This document shows positions 14,054 through 22,148 of a DNA stretch of 64,000 nucleotides, piece after piece. The notes under the pieces are model-generated. The model had not been told where the DNA came from and did no database searches. It worked only from the letters and a program-made list of their open reading frames with translations. The number at the start of each line of letters is the position of its first letter. Within the stretch, counting starts at the first letter, position 1. The position numbers were made by a program, and so were the translations under genes. The DNA is from an uncultured Collinsella sp. (lineage in GTDB: Bacteria; Actinomycetota; Coriobacteriia; Coriobacteriales; Coriobacteriaceae): the NCBI GenBank assembly GCA_958349325.1, contig CATWCP010000001.1, positions 1-64,000 of the forward strand. The letters are read 5' to 3'.

Positions 14054-16771
14054 TCAGTTGTTATTGCCGCCATCGAGCAATGCCTCAAAATCCTTCGCCT
14101 GCATGGGGCGGTAGTAGAGGAAGCCCTGAGCGTAGCGGGCGCCCATTTGTCGTAGCATGTTCGCCTGCTCATTTGTCTCGACGCCTTCGACCACGACGGG
14201 CAGATGGAGCGACTGCGCCATTTCGAGCATCGATGAAATGATTTGCGTGCTGCGGCCTTGATCGCGGTCGGTGGGCACAAAGGTGCGGTCGAGCTTGATG
14301 ACGTCGACGTTGACGTTCTTGAGCATCGCGAGCGTGGACTGGCCGGTGCCAAAATCGTCCATGTAGGTCGAGAAGCCACGGGTGTGCAGATCCGCGGTCA
14401 GCTTATCCACGGCCTCGGACTCTCCGGTATAGGCGGTCTCGGTGATCTCGATGTGCATGAGTTCGGGCGGCAGGTTGTACTGGGCGGCGAGCGACCCCAT
14501 ATGCTCGGCGACATCGCAGGCAAGAATGTCTACGCGCGACACATTGAGGGAAATCGGAACCACGCGAAGTCCTCGATTGAGGCGCTCGCGGAGCCACATG
14601 GCGACGCCCTGCCAAACATATTTGTCGAGCGTCACTACAAAGCCGCTTTCCTCGAGTGCGGGGATAAACGTTGCGGGCGAAATGAGAGAGCCGTCCTTGT
14701 TAATCCAGCGGGTGAGTGCTTCGGCGCCAATAATCTCGCCGGTTTCCATATCGACCTGGGGCTGAAGATAGTACGTGATGCGACCATTTGACAGCGCGTA
14801 CTGGAATTCGGTCAGCGTGCGGTTGAACACGATTTCGCGCTTGTACTCCTCGGGGCAAAAAATGGCAATGCGCTCCTTAAAGTCGTTTTTTGCGCGCCGA
14901 TTGGTAAACATGGCCTTTGCCTGCGCATCGATGGTGATCTCCTCATTGGAATCGATGGGGTAAACGCCCATGGACGGCCAAAAACCTACGCCGCCATCAT
15001 ACCTGGCTACTGCCTCGCGAACGCGGTTGTAGATTTGATGGACGGTGATGTGCTTAAAGGGGATGAGTACGTAAAAGTCATCTTGGCCCCAGTACCCTGC
15101 GACGCCCATGTCGGCATTCTCGATGTCCTTGAGGACCGTGCCCACATCGGCAAGCAGGCGGTCGCCTTCGGCCTGTCCATACCATTCGTTAAACAGGCGC
15201 ATGTGGCCCATGTCGACCGTGGCGATGCACCAGGCGCCGTCGCGTCTTGCCTCGAGAAAAGCGTTGGCGCGCCGCATAAACTCGCTGGGTCGATAGAGAC
15301 CCGTGAGCGAGTCGATACGTTCGGCGATGGCGCTTTTGCGCTCCGCCTCGGGTATGGGGAGGCTGTCGTTGGGAACAAGCCCGCCGGCCGTGCGAAGGCG
15401 ACGGTCGAGTTCGCCTAAAACGGCGGTCGCTTGATGGGTTAAGTGCTCGTAAAAGGCCGGGACGACAAGACAGACGGGAGTAATGGTGTCGCCTGCGATT
15501 CGAACAGGAGCGAAAACGGCCTCTTTAAGGTGGCGGGTCAGTTGCTCGAATGCCTCGTGGTCCAGGTCGTTGCTGAGCACGACGAACTGGACGCTTCGTG
15601 AACGGTAGACCCGGCTCCTGCCGCGGGTGATCGACAGCATGCGGCCTGCGTATTCGGCAAGCATGTTGTCGACAGCCTCGGCCCCGTAGAGCTCGTTGAG
15701 CTTTGTCGTGCCACGAACGCGCACCGCTATAAGCCCTGTCTCGCAACGATCGCGGCGGCAGGCGTCGATGGCGTTGGCCAGCATGCGCTGCGTTCCGAGG
15801 CCTGTGGCGGCGTCGACGGTTTCGGCAAGTGAGTGGTTGACGAGCTCGCCGACATAGAGCGAGGGGACATTTCCGTCGCCGTCGATACGAAACCCGCGAG
15901 CACGGCAAAGAACGTAGTCGCCGACGGCGTTGCGCACACGATACTGCATGACGCGACGGTGCTTGGTGCCGTTGTAGACTTGGTCGATGTCGTTGATGCA
16001 GGCCTCAAGGTCGTCGGGATGGACGCGCGTTTTCCAGTAATCGCGACAGTTGTCTATGTGCTCCGAGGGAAGGCCAAGATCGCGCAAGGCACCTTGTGAC
16101 CAAAGGGTGCGATGCTTGTCCAAGTTCTCAATAAAGAAATAACGGCCCTCGTTGAGCATCGAAAAGGCGTCAAAAATACGATCGCTTATTTCGAAGTCGT
16201 CGGCGTGAACTTGCGTGATATTGCGTCGATCGAGGTGCATGGCATGACGTAGCTTGTAGTCGTACATGCGATGGTCGGCATCGAGCGTCATGCGATTGGA
16301 AGCTTCGCCCAGGGCGGGGTCGGCATGTGACACTCCGTAGCTAAACGAGCGGGGCATCTCGGAATCGTTGTTTTTGAGCAGAACCGTTCGGCAGTGTTTC
16401 AGACGTTCGGCGAGGTCGTCCTCGGTTGCAATCGTAGATAGGATGGCAAACTCGTCGCCGCCTATGCGAAACGCCGCTTCGCCCACCTTCATATACAGCT
16501 TAAGATAGAGACTTACCTGCAAGATATAGCGGTTGCCCTCGTCATGCCCAAAGACGTCGTTGCAGTGCTTGAGATTGTCGATATCGATGAACGCCATGGT
16601 AACGGGGGCGTCCTGCTCCCAGAGCTCCTCGAGGGAACGGGCAAAGCCGCCACGGTTGCCAAGCCCAGTAAGCTGGTCGGTAAAGGCAGTCCTGATCAGA
16701 TCCTCCTGCCGCTCGAGAAGGTCACGGACGGTCTTTTCGAGCGTTTCGGTGTAATTGCTGACAGTATCCAT
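14054..16771 (-). CDS. Cyclic-di-GMP protein: GGDEF - PAS - degenerate GGDEF - degenerate GGDEF - EAL
   Basis: The 905-residue protein starts with an intact GGDEF domain (GGDEF at 104-108, preceded by AFIDIDNLKHCND). Then come a PAS-like domain (FFIENLDKHRTLWSQGAL to GFRIDGDGN), a GGDEF-like domain without the motif (RSRSVQFVVL), another with GQDDF in place of GGDEF, and a C-terminal EAL phosphodiesterase domain. EAL residues are present: GAEALTRW, SLNVSR, HIEITETA, DDFGTGQS, IKLDRTF, VVEGVET, ARYAQGFLYYRP. The protein could both make and break cyclic di-GMP, and which activity dominates cannot be read from sequence. No membrane segment is visible. The N-terminal three domains match the neighbouring 12397 gene, pointing to a tandem duplication followed by fusion. 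Confidence 0.85.
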   Translation of the reverse strand: MDTVSNYTETLEKTVRDLLERQEDLIRTAFTDQLTGLGNRGGFARSLEELWEQDAPVTMAFIDIDNLKHCNDVFGHDEGNRYILQVSLYLKLYMKVGEAAFRIGGDEFAILSTIATEDDLAERLKHCRTVLLKNNDSEMPRSFSYGVSHADPALGEASNRMTLDADHRMYDYKLRHAMHLDRRNITQVHADDFEISDRIFDAFSMLNEGRYFFIENLDKHRTLWSQGALRDLGLPSEHIDNCRDYWKTRVHPDDLEACINDIDQVYNGTKHRRVMQYRVRNAVGDYVLCRARGFRIDGDGNVPSLYVGELVNHSLAETVDAATGLGTQRMLANAIDACRRDRCETGLIAVRVRGTTKLNELYGAEAVDNMLAEYAGRMLSITRGRSRVYRSRSVQFVVLSNDLDHEAFEQLTRHLKEAVFAPVRIAGDTITPVCLVVPAFYEHLTHQATAVLGELDRRLRTAGGLVPNDSLPIPEAERKSAIAERIDSLTGLYRPSEFMRRANAFLEARRDGAWCIATVDMGHMRLFNEWYGQAEGDRLLADVGTVLKDIENADMGVAGYWGQDDFYVLIPFKHITVHQIYNRVREAVARYDGGVGFWPSMGVYPIDSNEEITIDAQAKAMFTNRRAKNDFKERIAIFCPEEYKREIVFNRTLTEFQYALSNGRITYYLQPQVDMETGEIIGAEALTRWINKDGSLISPATFIPALEESGFVVTLDKYVWQGVAMWLRERLNRGLRVVPISLNVSRVDILACDVAEHMGSLAAQYNLPPELMHIEITETAYTGESEAVDKLTADLHTRGFSTYMDDFGTGQSTLAMLKNVNVDVIKLDRTFVPTDRDQGRSTQIISSMLEMAQSLHLPVVVEGVETNEQANMLRQMGARYAQGFLYYRPMQAKDFEALLDGGNNN

Positions 16772-17095
16772 GTTCTAAGCGGCTTTCTGAGGTCGGGGCG
16801 GATTGCGTCGGGCGAGCTCGTTGTGTACACGCGTCGTTGCTCGGCGTTTTGCATGTATCCAGGCCCCCGCCTTGCTGCGTTGTTGAGTTAATTTGTCGGC
16901 TAATGTTCACTGTTGATAACAGCTGAGTAGTGTAAACAATAGTGCACAATTATATATGGGTGCACATGCTGTGGGCGGCTATTATTCGACAAGCGGTAGC
17001 GCGACGATGCGATGTTCGATGAAAATGCGACTGAGACGATATATGTTGACGGGTATACTTGTTCCGTTTGAATTTGTGGGGACGGAGATGGTCGC
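16772..17095. other. AT-rich divergent intergenic region
   Basis: No gene is seen in these 324 bases between the leftward GGDEF-EAL gene and the rightward patatin. It is AT-richer than its surroundings and holds several small dyads: CTGTTGATAACAG (16910-16922) and two GTGCAC sites flanking a TATATA core near 16943-16966. A TATAAT on the minus strand at 16949-16954 and a TATACT on the plus strand at 17054-17059 are candidate -10 boxes for the two genes. Confidence 0.5.
17054..17059 (+). promoter_or_regulatory. Candidate -10 box for the patatin gene
   Basis: TATACT lies 36 bases before the ATG. No convincing -35 box is seen 16-18 bases upstream (CTGAGA region). A similar TATACTT occurs before the genes at 31141 and 57718. 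Confidence 0.35.
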
Positions 17096-17965
17096 ATGGC
17101 ACAGTCAAATACGACGCGCACGGTGGGGCTGGCACTCGAGGGAGGCGGCTACCGCGGTATGTATACGGCGGGCGTGCTCGACTTTTGGATGGAGCACGGC
17201 TTAACTTGCGACCATATGGTGGGTGTCTCGGCGGGCGCGGCGTTTGGCTACAACTTTAAATCGCGCCAGATCGGCCGCGCCATTCGCTACAACAAGGCCT
17301 ATTGTGCCGACAAGCGCTACGCAAGCGTGACCAGCTGGCTGCGAACCGGCGATATGTTCAATGCCGATTTTGCCTATCACGAGGTGCCCATCGAGCGCGA
17401 TCCCATCGACCTGGAGACATATCGCGCCTGCCCCATGCGGTTTACGTGCGTGTGTACCGATATCGAGACGGGCAAGGCCGTCTATCACGATCTGCCGTAT
17501 GGCGACGAGCGCGATATCGAGTGGATCCGGGCGTCGTCGGCAATTCCCGTGGCGACGCGTCCTGTCGCCATTGAGGGCCGCAAGTACCTGGATGGCGGCG
17601 TGGCTGATTCCATTCCCAGCGCATGGCTGTTTGCGCAGGGGTATGACCGCAATATCGTGGTACTCACGCAGCCGGCGGGCTTTGTGAAGCAGCCCAACAG
17701 TGTGATGCCCATGCTGCGGCGCGTGTTCCGTCACTATCCGGAGTTTGTCGCAGCGCTTGAGCATCGGCATGAGGTCTACAATGCCACGCTCGATGACCTG
17801 GCACGTCGCGAGGCTGCCGGCGAGATCTTTGTGGTGCGGCCGAGCGAATCGGTGAAGGTGCCGTCGCTGTGTCGCGAGCCCGATGAACTTGAGCGCATCT
17901 ACCAGATTGGTCGCCGCGATGCGGAGGCGACCTTGCCGGCACTGGAGGCATATCTGGCAGGGTAG
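17096..17965 (+). CDS. Patatin-like phospholipase
   Basis: The 289-residue protein has the three hallmarks of the patatin fold. These are the glycine-rich oxyanion loop EGGGYRGMY at 15-23, the nucleophile elbow GVSAG at 43-47 with Ser45, and the DGG of the Ser-Asp dyad (KYLDGGVADS, about residue 167). The C-terminal region (RRVFRHYPEFVAALEHRHEVYNATLDDL) matches the DUF6363-type extension of YjjU-like proteins. It should hydrolyse acyl esters of lipids in the cytoplasm. No signal peptide is present. ATG 17096 comes after GGGGACGGAGATGGTCGC. It stands alone, with a hairpin behind it. Confidence 0.85.
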   Translation: MAQSNTTRTVGLALEGGGYRGMYTAGVLDFWMEHGLTCDHMVGVSAGAAFGYNFKSRQIGRAIRYNKAYCADKRYASVTSWLRTGDMFNADFAYHEVPIERDPIDLETYRACPMRFTCVCTDIETGKAVYHDLPYGDERDIEWIRASSAIPVATRPVAIEGRKYLDGGVADSIPSAWLFAQGYDRNIVVLTQPAGFVKQPNSVMPMLRRVFRHYPEFVAALEHRHEVYNATLDDLARREAAGEIFVVRPSESVKVPSLCREPDELERIYQIGRRDAEATLPALEAYLAG

Positions 17966-17987
17966 AGGCTGCTGCCGCCATCTCGGC

Positions 17988-18033
17988 GGAAAGCGCATCC
18001 CGGAATGGAGATCCAAACTGGGATGCGCTTTCC
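17988..18033. terminator. Hairpin between convergent patatin and thiE genes
   Basis: GGAAAGCGCATCCC and GGGATGCGCTTTCC are perfect 14-base arms with an 18-base loop. T runs are weak, so termination is likely but not certain. It would serve both converging genes. Confidence 0.55.
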
Positions 18034-18077
18034 ATTGCTGAAGTTATGGGGTCGCGGAGCAACTGCTCGGCTTATGC

Positions 18078-18773
18078 CTATGCCTGCTGCCAGGTGTCGA
18101 CGAGCTCCTTGGCCGCGGCGTAGGGGTCATCGGCGCTGCAGACGGCACTCACCACAAAGAAGCCGTCGACGCCGGTGGCCTTGAGCTGCGGCAGGTCGGC
18201 CGTCTTGACGCCGCCGCCCACCACGATGGGCACGGGGCTTGCCGCGTGGAGTGCGGCCAGGTCCTCAAAGCTCTTGGTGATGATAGAGCCGTCGGCCGCG
18301 CGTCCGCAGTCGCGCTTGGTCTCGGTCTCGTGGAGTGGGCCGATGCCCAGGTAGTCGACTAGGCTCATGTCGGCGGTCTTGACGTACTCGAGCATCTCCT
18401 CGCAACGGGCCGAAAGGCCCACGATGGCGTCGGGGCCCAGCAGCTTGCGACAGACCTCGACGGGAATATCGCTTTGGCCCACGTGCACACCGTCGACAGC
18501 AATACCCTGCTCGCGTGCGGCAAGCACACAGTCCAGACGGTCGTCGATCAGCAAGGCGACCTGACCGGTCTTGCCGGCCTGAGCGATTGCCTGCGCGGCG
18601 TCGCCGGTCAGCGCAATGATCTCGCGGGCGCTTGCCACCTTGGAGCGCACCTGGATGCAGGTAAAGCCGGCATCGAGCGCCTGGGCCACCACATCGCCCA
18701 CGGGGCGCCCGAGCGTGTTTTCGGGGCCGAGTACCAGATAGGCCGAGATATCAAGGTTGTCGCGGATGCTCAT
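18078..18773 (-). CDS. thiE: Thiamine-phosphate synthase ThiE
   Basis: ThiE joins hydroxymethylpyrimidine diphosphate and thiazole phosphate to make thiamine phosphate. The 231-residue protein shows the TIM-barrel signatures: FTCIQVRSKVASAREI (phosphate and pyrimidine site), LLIDDRLDCVLA, VDGVHVGQSD, VDYLGIGPLHETETKRD and IVVGGGVKTADLPQLKATGVDGFFVVSAV. The usual SxHS motif reads LSARCEEM here, a mild deviation. Its start overlaps the stop of the thiamine-binding protein gene by four bases (ATGA), so the two are translationally coupled. It is the last gene of the thiM operon. ThiC and ThiD are not in the window. Confidence 0.9.
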   Translation of the reverse strand: MSIRDNLDISAYLVLGPENTLGRPVGDVVAQALDAGFTCIQVRSKVASAREIIALTGDAAQAIAQAGKTGQVALLIDDRLDCVLAAREQGIAVDGVHVGQSDIPVEVCRKLLGPDAIVGLSARCEEMLEYVKTADMSLVDYLGIGPLHETETKRDCGRAADGSIITKSFEDLAALHAASPVPIVVGGGVKTADLPQLKATGVDGFFVVSAVCSADDPYAAAKELVDTWQQA

Positions 18774-19111
18774 CGTGTTTCCTCCTGCTTTTTGATCTGT
18801 GCTTCCATGCGCTCGAGCTTGCCGGTCATGGTGTCGGTAAATCCGGGCCGAATATCGGCTTTGAGCACGACTTCGGTGCGGATGCCCTTGCTCGCCAACA
18901 CAAAGGTTGCGTCGCGCACGACCTGCATGACCTCGTCCCAGTCGCCCTCGATCTCGGTGAACATCGAGGTGGTGCGGTTGGGAAGGCCGCTCTCGCGAAT
19001 GACGCGCACGACCTCGGCGACCTCGGCGGATAGCTCATCGCCGGTGCCGCATGGGGCGATGGCCACAGCGACGAGCGTGTTCATGCCGACATTGGTTGCG
19101 GGCTCGGACAT
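18770..19111 (-). CDS. MTH1187/YqgV-family thiamine-binding protein
   Basis: This 113-residue protein matches the MTH1187 / YkoF-like family of small thiamine-binding proteins. It opens with a strand (NTLVAVAIAPCGTGDELS), then VRVIRESGLPNRTTSMFTEIEGDWDEVMQVVRDA, in which the TxxxTxIEGxWDEV pattern is characteristic, and finally a basic tail. Proteins of this family bind the thiamine pyrimidine part; their cellular job is unsettled. Its position between thiM and thiE, three bases after thiM and overlapping thiE by four, supports a thiamine role. ATG 19111 follows GGAGGCATAAGCC. Confidence 0.8.
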   Translation of the reverse strand: MSEPATNVGMNTLVAVAIAPCGTGDELSAEVAEVVRVIRESGLPNRTTSMFTEIEGDWDEVMQVVRDATFVLASKGIRTEVVLKADIRPGFTDTMTGKLERMEAQIKKQEETR

Positions 19112-19114
19112 GGC

Positions 19115-19954
19115 TTATGCCTCCTCGAGCTCGAGTCGGTTATCGGCGATGTCCTGGGCGCTCGCGCGGTAGAGCTCGTCGATAAAGGCGACCTTAAAGC
19201 TTGCCGGGGCATCGGCGACGGCGGCAGCACGCGTGCCAGCGACGTTGTAGACGGCGGTGCCGCAGACGGCTGCCGTAAACGGATCGGCGGCGCAGGCATA
19301 CACAGCCAGCACGCCGCCCTGCGAGCAGCCGCAGCCGGTGATCTTGGACATGAGCGGGCTGCCGCCGTGGGACTTGGCCACGGTCGTGCCGTCGGTGATC
19401 AGGTCGACTTCGCCCGAGACGACTACGGCGCCACCGGTGTAGCGGGCGAGCGCCACCGCGGCATCGCGGGCGGCGTCTACCGTGTCGGTGGTATCGACAC
19501 CGCGTACGCGGCTCAGATCGGCCGCCTCGCCCTCAAGACCCCACAGGCCGGCGAGCGCGATAATCTCGGAGGCGTTGCCACGCACGATGGCGGGCTTGTA
19601 CTGCTTGAGTTCGTTTACCAGCTGGGTGCGCAGGCTGCCGATGCCCAGACCAACCGGATCGAGCACCCAAGGCTTGCCGGCGTCGTGTGCCGCCTTGGCC
19701 GCGCGGGGAATCGTCTGCTCGTAGATGGGGAAGAGCGTGCCCATGTTGAGATAGATGGCGCCGCCGCCGGCAACGAGCGCCTCGCCCTCGTCGGGCAGAT
19801 AGACCATAGCGGCCGAACCGCCCACGGCGAGCTGCGCGTTGGCGACAAAGTCGATCGTCACCGTGTTGGTGATGGAACCGGCCATCGGATTGGTGGCGCG
19901 AATCTCCTCCACGGCCTTGACCATATGCTGCTTAAGCTGTTCCGAATCAATCAC
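19115..19954 (-). CDS. thiM: Hydroxyethylthiazole kinase ThiM
   Basis: ThiM phosphorylates salvaged 4-methyl-5-hydroxyethylthiazole. The 279-residue protein has the ThiM hallmarks: NPMAGSITNTVTIDFVANAQLAVGGSAAMV at the start, WVLDPVGLGIGSLRT, AIVRGNASEI, VVVSGEVDLITDG and the ribokinase-type GCGCSQGGVLAVYA anion hole. The start is GTG 19954 behind AAGGAGG. The longer in-frame version would translate the riboswitch and is rejected. Expression is controlled by the TPP riboswitch and terminator just upstream. Together with thiE this is a thiazole salvage route rather than full biosynthesis, as far as the window shows. Confidence 0.92.
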   Translation of the reverse strand: MIDSEQLKQHMVKAVEEIRATNPMAGSITNTVTIDFVANAQLAVGGSAAMVYLPDEGEALVAGGGAIYLNMGTLFPIYEQTIPRAAKAAHDAGKPWVLDPVGLGIGSLRTQLVNELKQYKPAIVRGNASEIIALAGLWGLEGEAADLSRVRGVDTTDTVDAARDAAVALARYTGGAVVVSGEVDLITDGTTVAKSHGGSPLMSKITGCGCSQGGVLAVYACAADPFTAAVCGTAVYNVAGTRAAAVADAPASFKVAFIDELYRASAQDIADNRLELEEA

Positions 19955-19976
19955 TGCACATGCCTCCTTGGCATAG

Positions 19977-20006
19977 AAAAGGGGCGCTGTGCATAGACAG
20001 CGCCCC
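19977..20006 (-). terminator. Riboswitch-controlled terminator before thiM
   Basis: On the minus strand, GGGGCGCTGT pairs with ACAGCGCCCC around a 6-base loop, followed by TTTT. It sits directly after the TPP aptamer and 23 bases before the thiM start, as expected for an expression platform that stops transcription when TPP is bound. Confidence 0.85.
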
Positions 20007-20017
20007 TGTAAAGGCGG

Positions 20018-20108
20018 CATGCTCCCTACGCCAGCATTAACTGACAGGTTCAAAGGATTGGGCCCCATGCCCTCTCAGCCTTGTGGTTTGCACCGCCGGC
20101 ACTCCCGC
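20018..20108 (-). ncRNA. TPP (thiamine pyrophosphate) riboswitch aptamer
   Basis: Read on the minus strand it carries the conserved THI elements in order: GGGAGTGCC at the 5' side, CTGAGAGGGC (pyrimidine-sensing arm), then CCTTTGAACCTGTCAGTT and GCTGGCGTAGGGA (pyrophosphate arm). It lies immediately upstream of thiM and is followed by an intrinsic terminator, so it should shut the thiamine operon when TPP is plentiful. Confidence 0.95.
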
Positions 20109-20177
20109 ATCGAATCTGTTGTTCCCTATACTAGCGCACCGTTACAATGGATACGGTGAAAATGACTGGGGGACTCT

Positions 20178-21086
20178 ATGATCAAACTTGTGCTGACCGA
20201 TATGGACGATACGCTGATTCCAGCCGGGCATGACGGCGCCAGCGACTACGCCATTGAGGGTATTCATGCCATGCAGGCGGCGGGTCTGCACTTTGGGCCG
20301 GTTTCGGGTCGTCAGCCGTCCGCGATGGGCTGGATGTTCAAAAATTGTTCCGAGTGCTTCTCGACTGGCGCGTTCTGTAACGGCCAGGTCATGTTTGTGG
20401 ACGGCGAGGCGGTAGCCTCGCATGCAACCGATAACGCCGCCCTTATGCGCTTGGCTGACTACTTGGAGCAAGAGACCGATGATACGTATCTGAAGGTCTA
20501 CAGCCTGGGTGATGACTTTTGGAATAACGATGCCTATTGCGTGACGAGTGACCCCGAGCGCGTTCGTCGAGCCATGGGGTCGGGCGGCAACGCGTGGCTC
20601 AAAGGCGAAGAGGCCCCGTGCCGTCCTGTTGTCGATGATGCCCCGGTATACAAGGCGAATATCTGGAGTGCCCGTTCGCGTGAGGAGCTCGCGGAGCTAC
20701 GCGAGCGCGTTGCCGTTGAGATGCCGGAACTCTCGCTTGTGTTTCCCAACAACCGAGTGCGCCTGTTCGACATCCTTCCGGATGGTTGGGACAAGGGCTG
20801 CGCTGCGCTGGAGCTGGCGCGCGCCTTGGGCCTGACGCCCGACGAGGTGGCCGTATTTGGCGATTCCGATAACGATCTGCCCATGATCGATGCCGTTCCC
20901 AACTCCGTTGCAGTCGCCAATGCCAACGAGGCCGTCACGGCTGCCGCGCGCTGGCATATCGGCGCCGCGGCAGATGATGCGGTCGCCGGGGCTCTGCATC
21001 AGATTGCCGCCTGCGCCGCGACGGGGGAGATGCCGCCGTTTATGCGTCAGGAGGGTGCAGCCGACGCGAATCTCGCGAACAGCTAA
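20178..21086 (+). CDS. HAD-superfamily Cof-type phosphatase
   Basis: The 302-residue protein has HAD motif I as DMDDTL at residues 8-13. Motif II lies near PVSGRQPSAMGWM, motif III is the Lys of GWDKGCAALELARALG, and motif IV is VFGDSDNDLPMI. The large cap between motifs II and III is the C2 type of Cof/YbiV phosphatases, which remove phosphate from sugar phosphates and cofactors. The exact substrate is unknown. ATG 20178 follows GGGGGAC. A TACAAT near 20142 is a possible -10 box. The LysR gene starts 10 bases after its stop, so the two may be cotranscribed. Confidence 0.85.
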   Translation: MIKLVLTDMDDTLIPAGHDGASDYAIEGIHAMQAAGLHFGPVSGRQPSAMGWMFKNCSECFSTGAFCNGQVMFVDGEAVASHATDNAALMRLADYLEQETDDTYLKVYSLGDDFWNNDAYCVTSDPERVRRAMGSGGNAWLKGEEAPCRPVVDDAPVYKANIWSARSREELAELRERVAVEMPELSLVFPNNRVRLFDILPDGWDKGCAALELARALGLTPDEVAVFGDSDNDLPMIDAVPNSVAVANANEAVTAAARWHIGAAADDAVAGALHQIAACAATGEMPPFMRQEGAADANLANS

Positions 21087-21096
21087 GGAGACAGCC

Positions 21097-21993
21097 ATGA
21101 AGCTCCAGCAGCTCAGATATGTCGTCAAAGTTGCCGAATGCGGCAGCATCACCGAGGCCTCGCGCCGTCTCTTTGTGTCGCAGCCTTCGATTACCGCGTC
21201 GATTCGCGATCTCGAAAACGAGATGGGTGTGCACATCTTTGAGCGCACCAACAAGGGCGTCGTTGTGTCCGAGGAAGGCGAGACCTTCTTGGGCTATGCG
21301 CGCCAGGTACTCGACCAGGCCGACCTGCTCGAGGGTAAGTACAAGGGCGCATCCGAGCAGGTGCCGCACTTTAGTGTGAGCTGCCAGCATTATTCCTTTG
21401 CCGTCAACGCGTTTGTCGACGTGATTCGCGAGTTCGATGCCGCGCGTTACGACTTCACCCTGCGCGAGGAGCAGACTCACGAGATTATCGAGGATGTTGC
21501 GCATATGAAAAGCGAACTGGGCATCCTGTACTTATCCGAGCATAACCGCGAGGTCATCGAGCGCATGCTGGTGGCCAACGAGCTCGTGTTCGAAGGACTC
21601 TTCTGCGCCACGCCGCATGTCTTCGTCTGCGCCGACCATCCGCTGGCAGACCGCTCCAGCGTGACGCTCGAGGATCTGGAAGACTACCCGTTCCTGTCCT
21701 ACGAGCAGGGCAGCTACAACTCGTTTTACTATTCCGAGGAGCTGACCTCGACGTTCGAGCGTCGCAAAAATATCCGCGTGCGTGACCGTGCGACGCTGTT
21801 CAACCTGGCTATGGGACTTAACGGTTACACGGTGTGTTCGGGTGTGATCAGCCACGAGCTCAACGGCCCCGGCATTATCTCGATTCCGCTCGACGTGGAC
21901 GAGTACATGGAGATTGGCATCATCACGCGCAAGAACACGACGCTCACGCGCTACGGTCGGGCCTATATCGACGCGATTCGTCAGCATATCTAG
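21097..21993 (+). CDS. LysR-family transcriptional regulator
   Basis: The 298-residue protein opens MKLQQLRYVVKVAECGSITEASRRLFVSQPSITASIRDLE, a standard LysR winged HTH. A periplasmic-binding-like effector domain follows (FSVSCQHYSFAVNAFVDVIREFD through NLAMGLNGYTVCSGVIS). ATG 21097 follows CTAAGGAG. The longer frame to the left overlaps the HAD gene and is rejected. The next gene in the same direction is a MetE-like methyltransferase, and an LTTR-type dyad stands between them. This gene may therefore control methionine synthesis or a related one-carbon step. That target is inferred from position alone. Confidence 0.85.
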   Translation: MKLQQLRYVVKVAECGSITEASRRLFVSQPSITASIRDLENEMGVHIFERTNKGVVVSEEGETFLGYARQVLDQADLLEGKYKGASEQVPHFSVSCQHYSFAVNAFVDVIREFDAARYDFTLREEQTHEIIEDVAHMKSELGILYLSEHNREVIERMLVANELVFEGLFCATPHVFVCADHPLADRSSVTLEDLEDYPFLSYEQGSYNSFYYSEELTSTFERRKNIRVRDRATLFNLAMGLNGYTVCSGVISHELNGPGIISIPLDVDEYMEIGIITRKNTTLTRYGRAYIDAIRQHI

Positions 21994-22039
21994 GCTGCTG
22001 TGCTCCGCACGGTTCAAGTCTCTTTATGACAGTCCAGAC

Positions 22040-22062
22040 TGATATAGGAAGCATCTATATCA
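22040..22062. promoter_or_regulatory. LTTR-type dyad ahead of the MetE-like gene
   Basis: TGATATA and TATATCA form perfect 7-base arms with a 9-base spacer. The gene that follows is transcribed from a possible TATATT -10 box at 22077-22082. The LysR gene lies immediately upstream, making it the likely binder. Confidence 0.45.
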
Positions 22063-22094
22063 AACTGTTATAAACGTATATTTTACGATGGTCA

Positions 22095-22108
22095 TATGAG
22101 CGCTCATA
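22095..22108. promoter_or_regulatory. 14-bp perfect palindrome TATGAGCGCTCATA
   Basis: A loopless palindrome lies 40 bases before the MetE-like start, downstream of the presumed promoter. It could be a repressor site. No regulator is identified. Confidence 0.35.
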
Positions 22109-22148
22109 CTCTGTCCCAGTAAAGCAACCAATGCAAAGGGAGATATCT

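Noticed and set aside
21994..22148. S-box (SAM) riboswitch before the MetE-like gene
   Set aside because: There are no S-box conserved motifs and no terminator in this gap, only palindromes.
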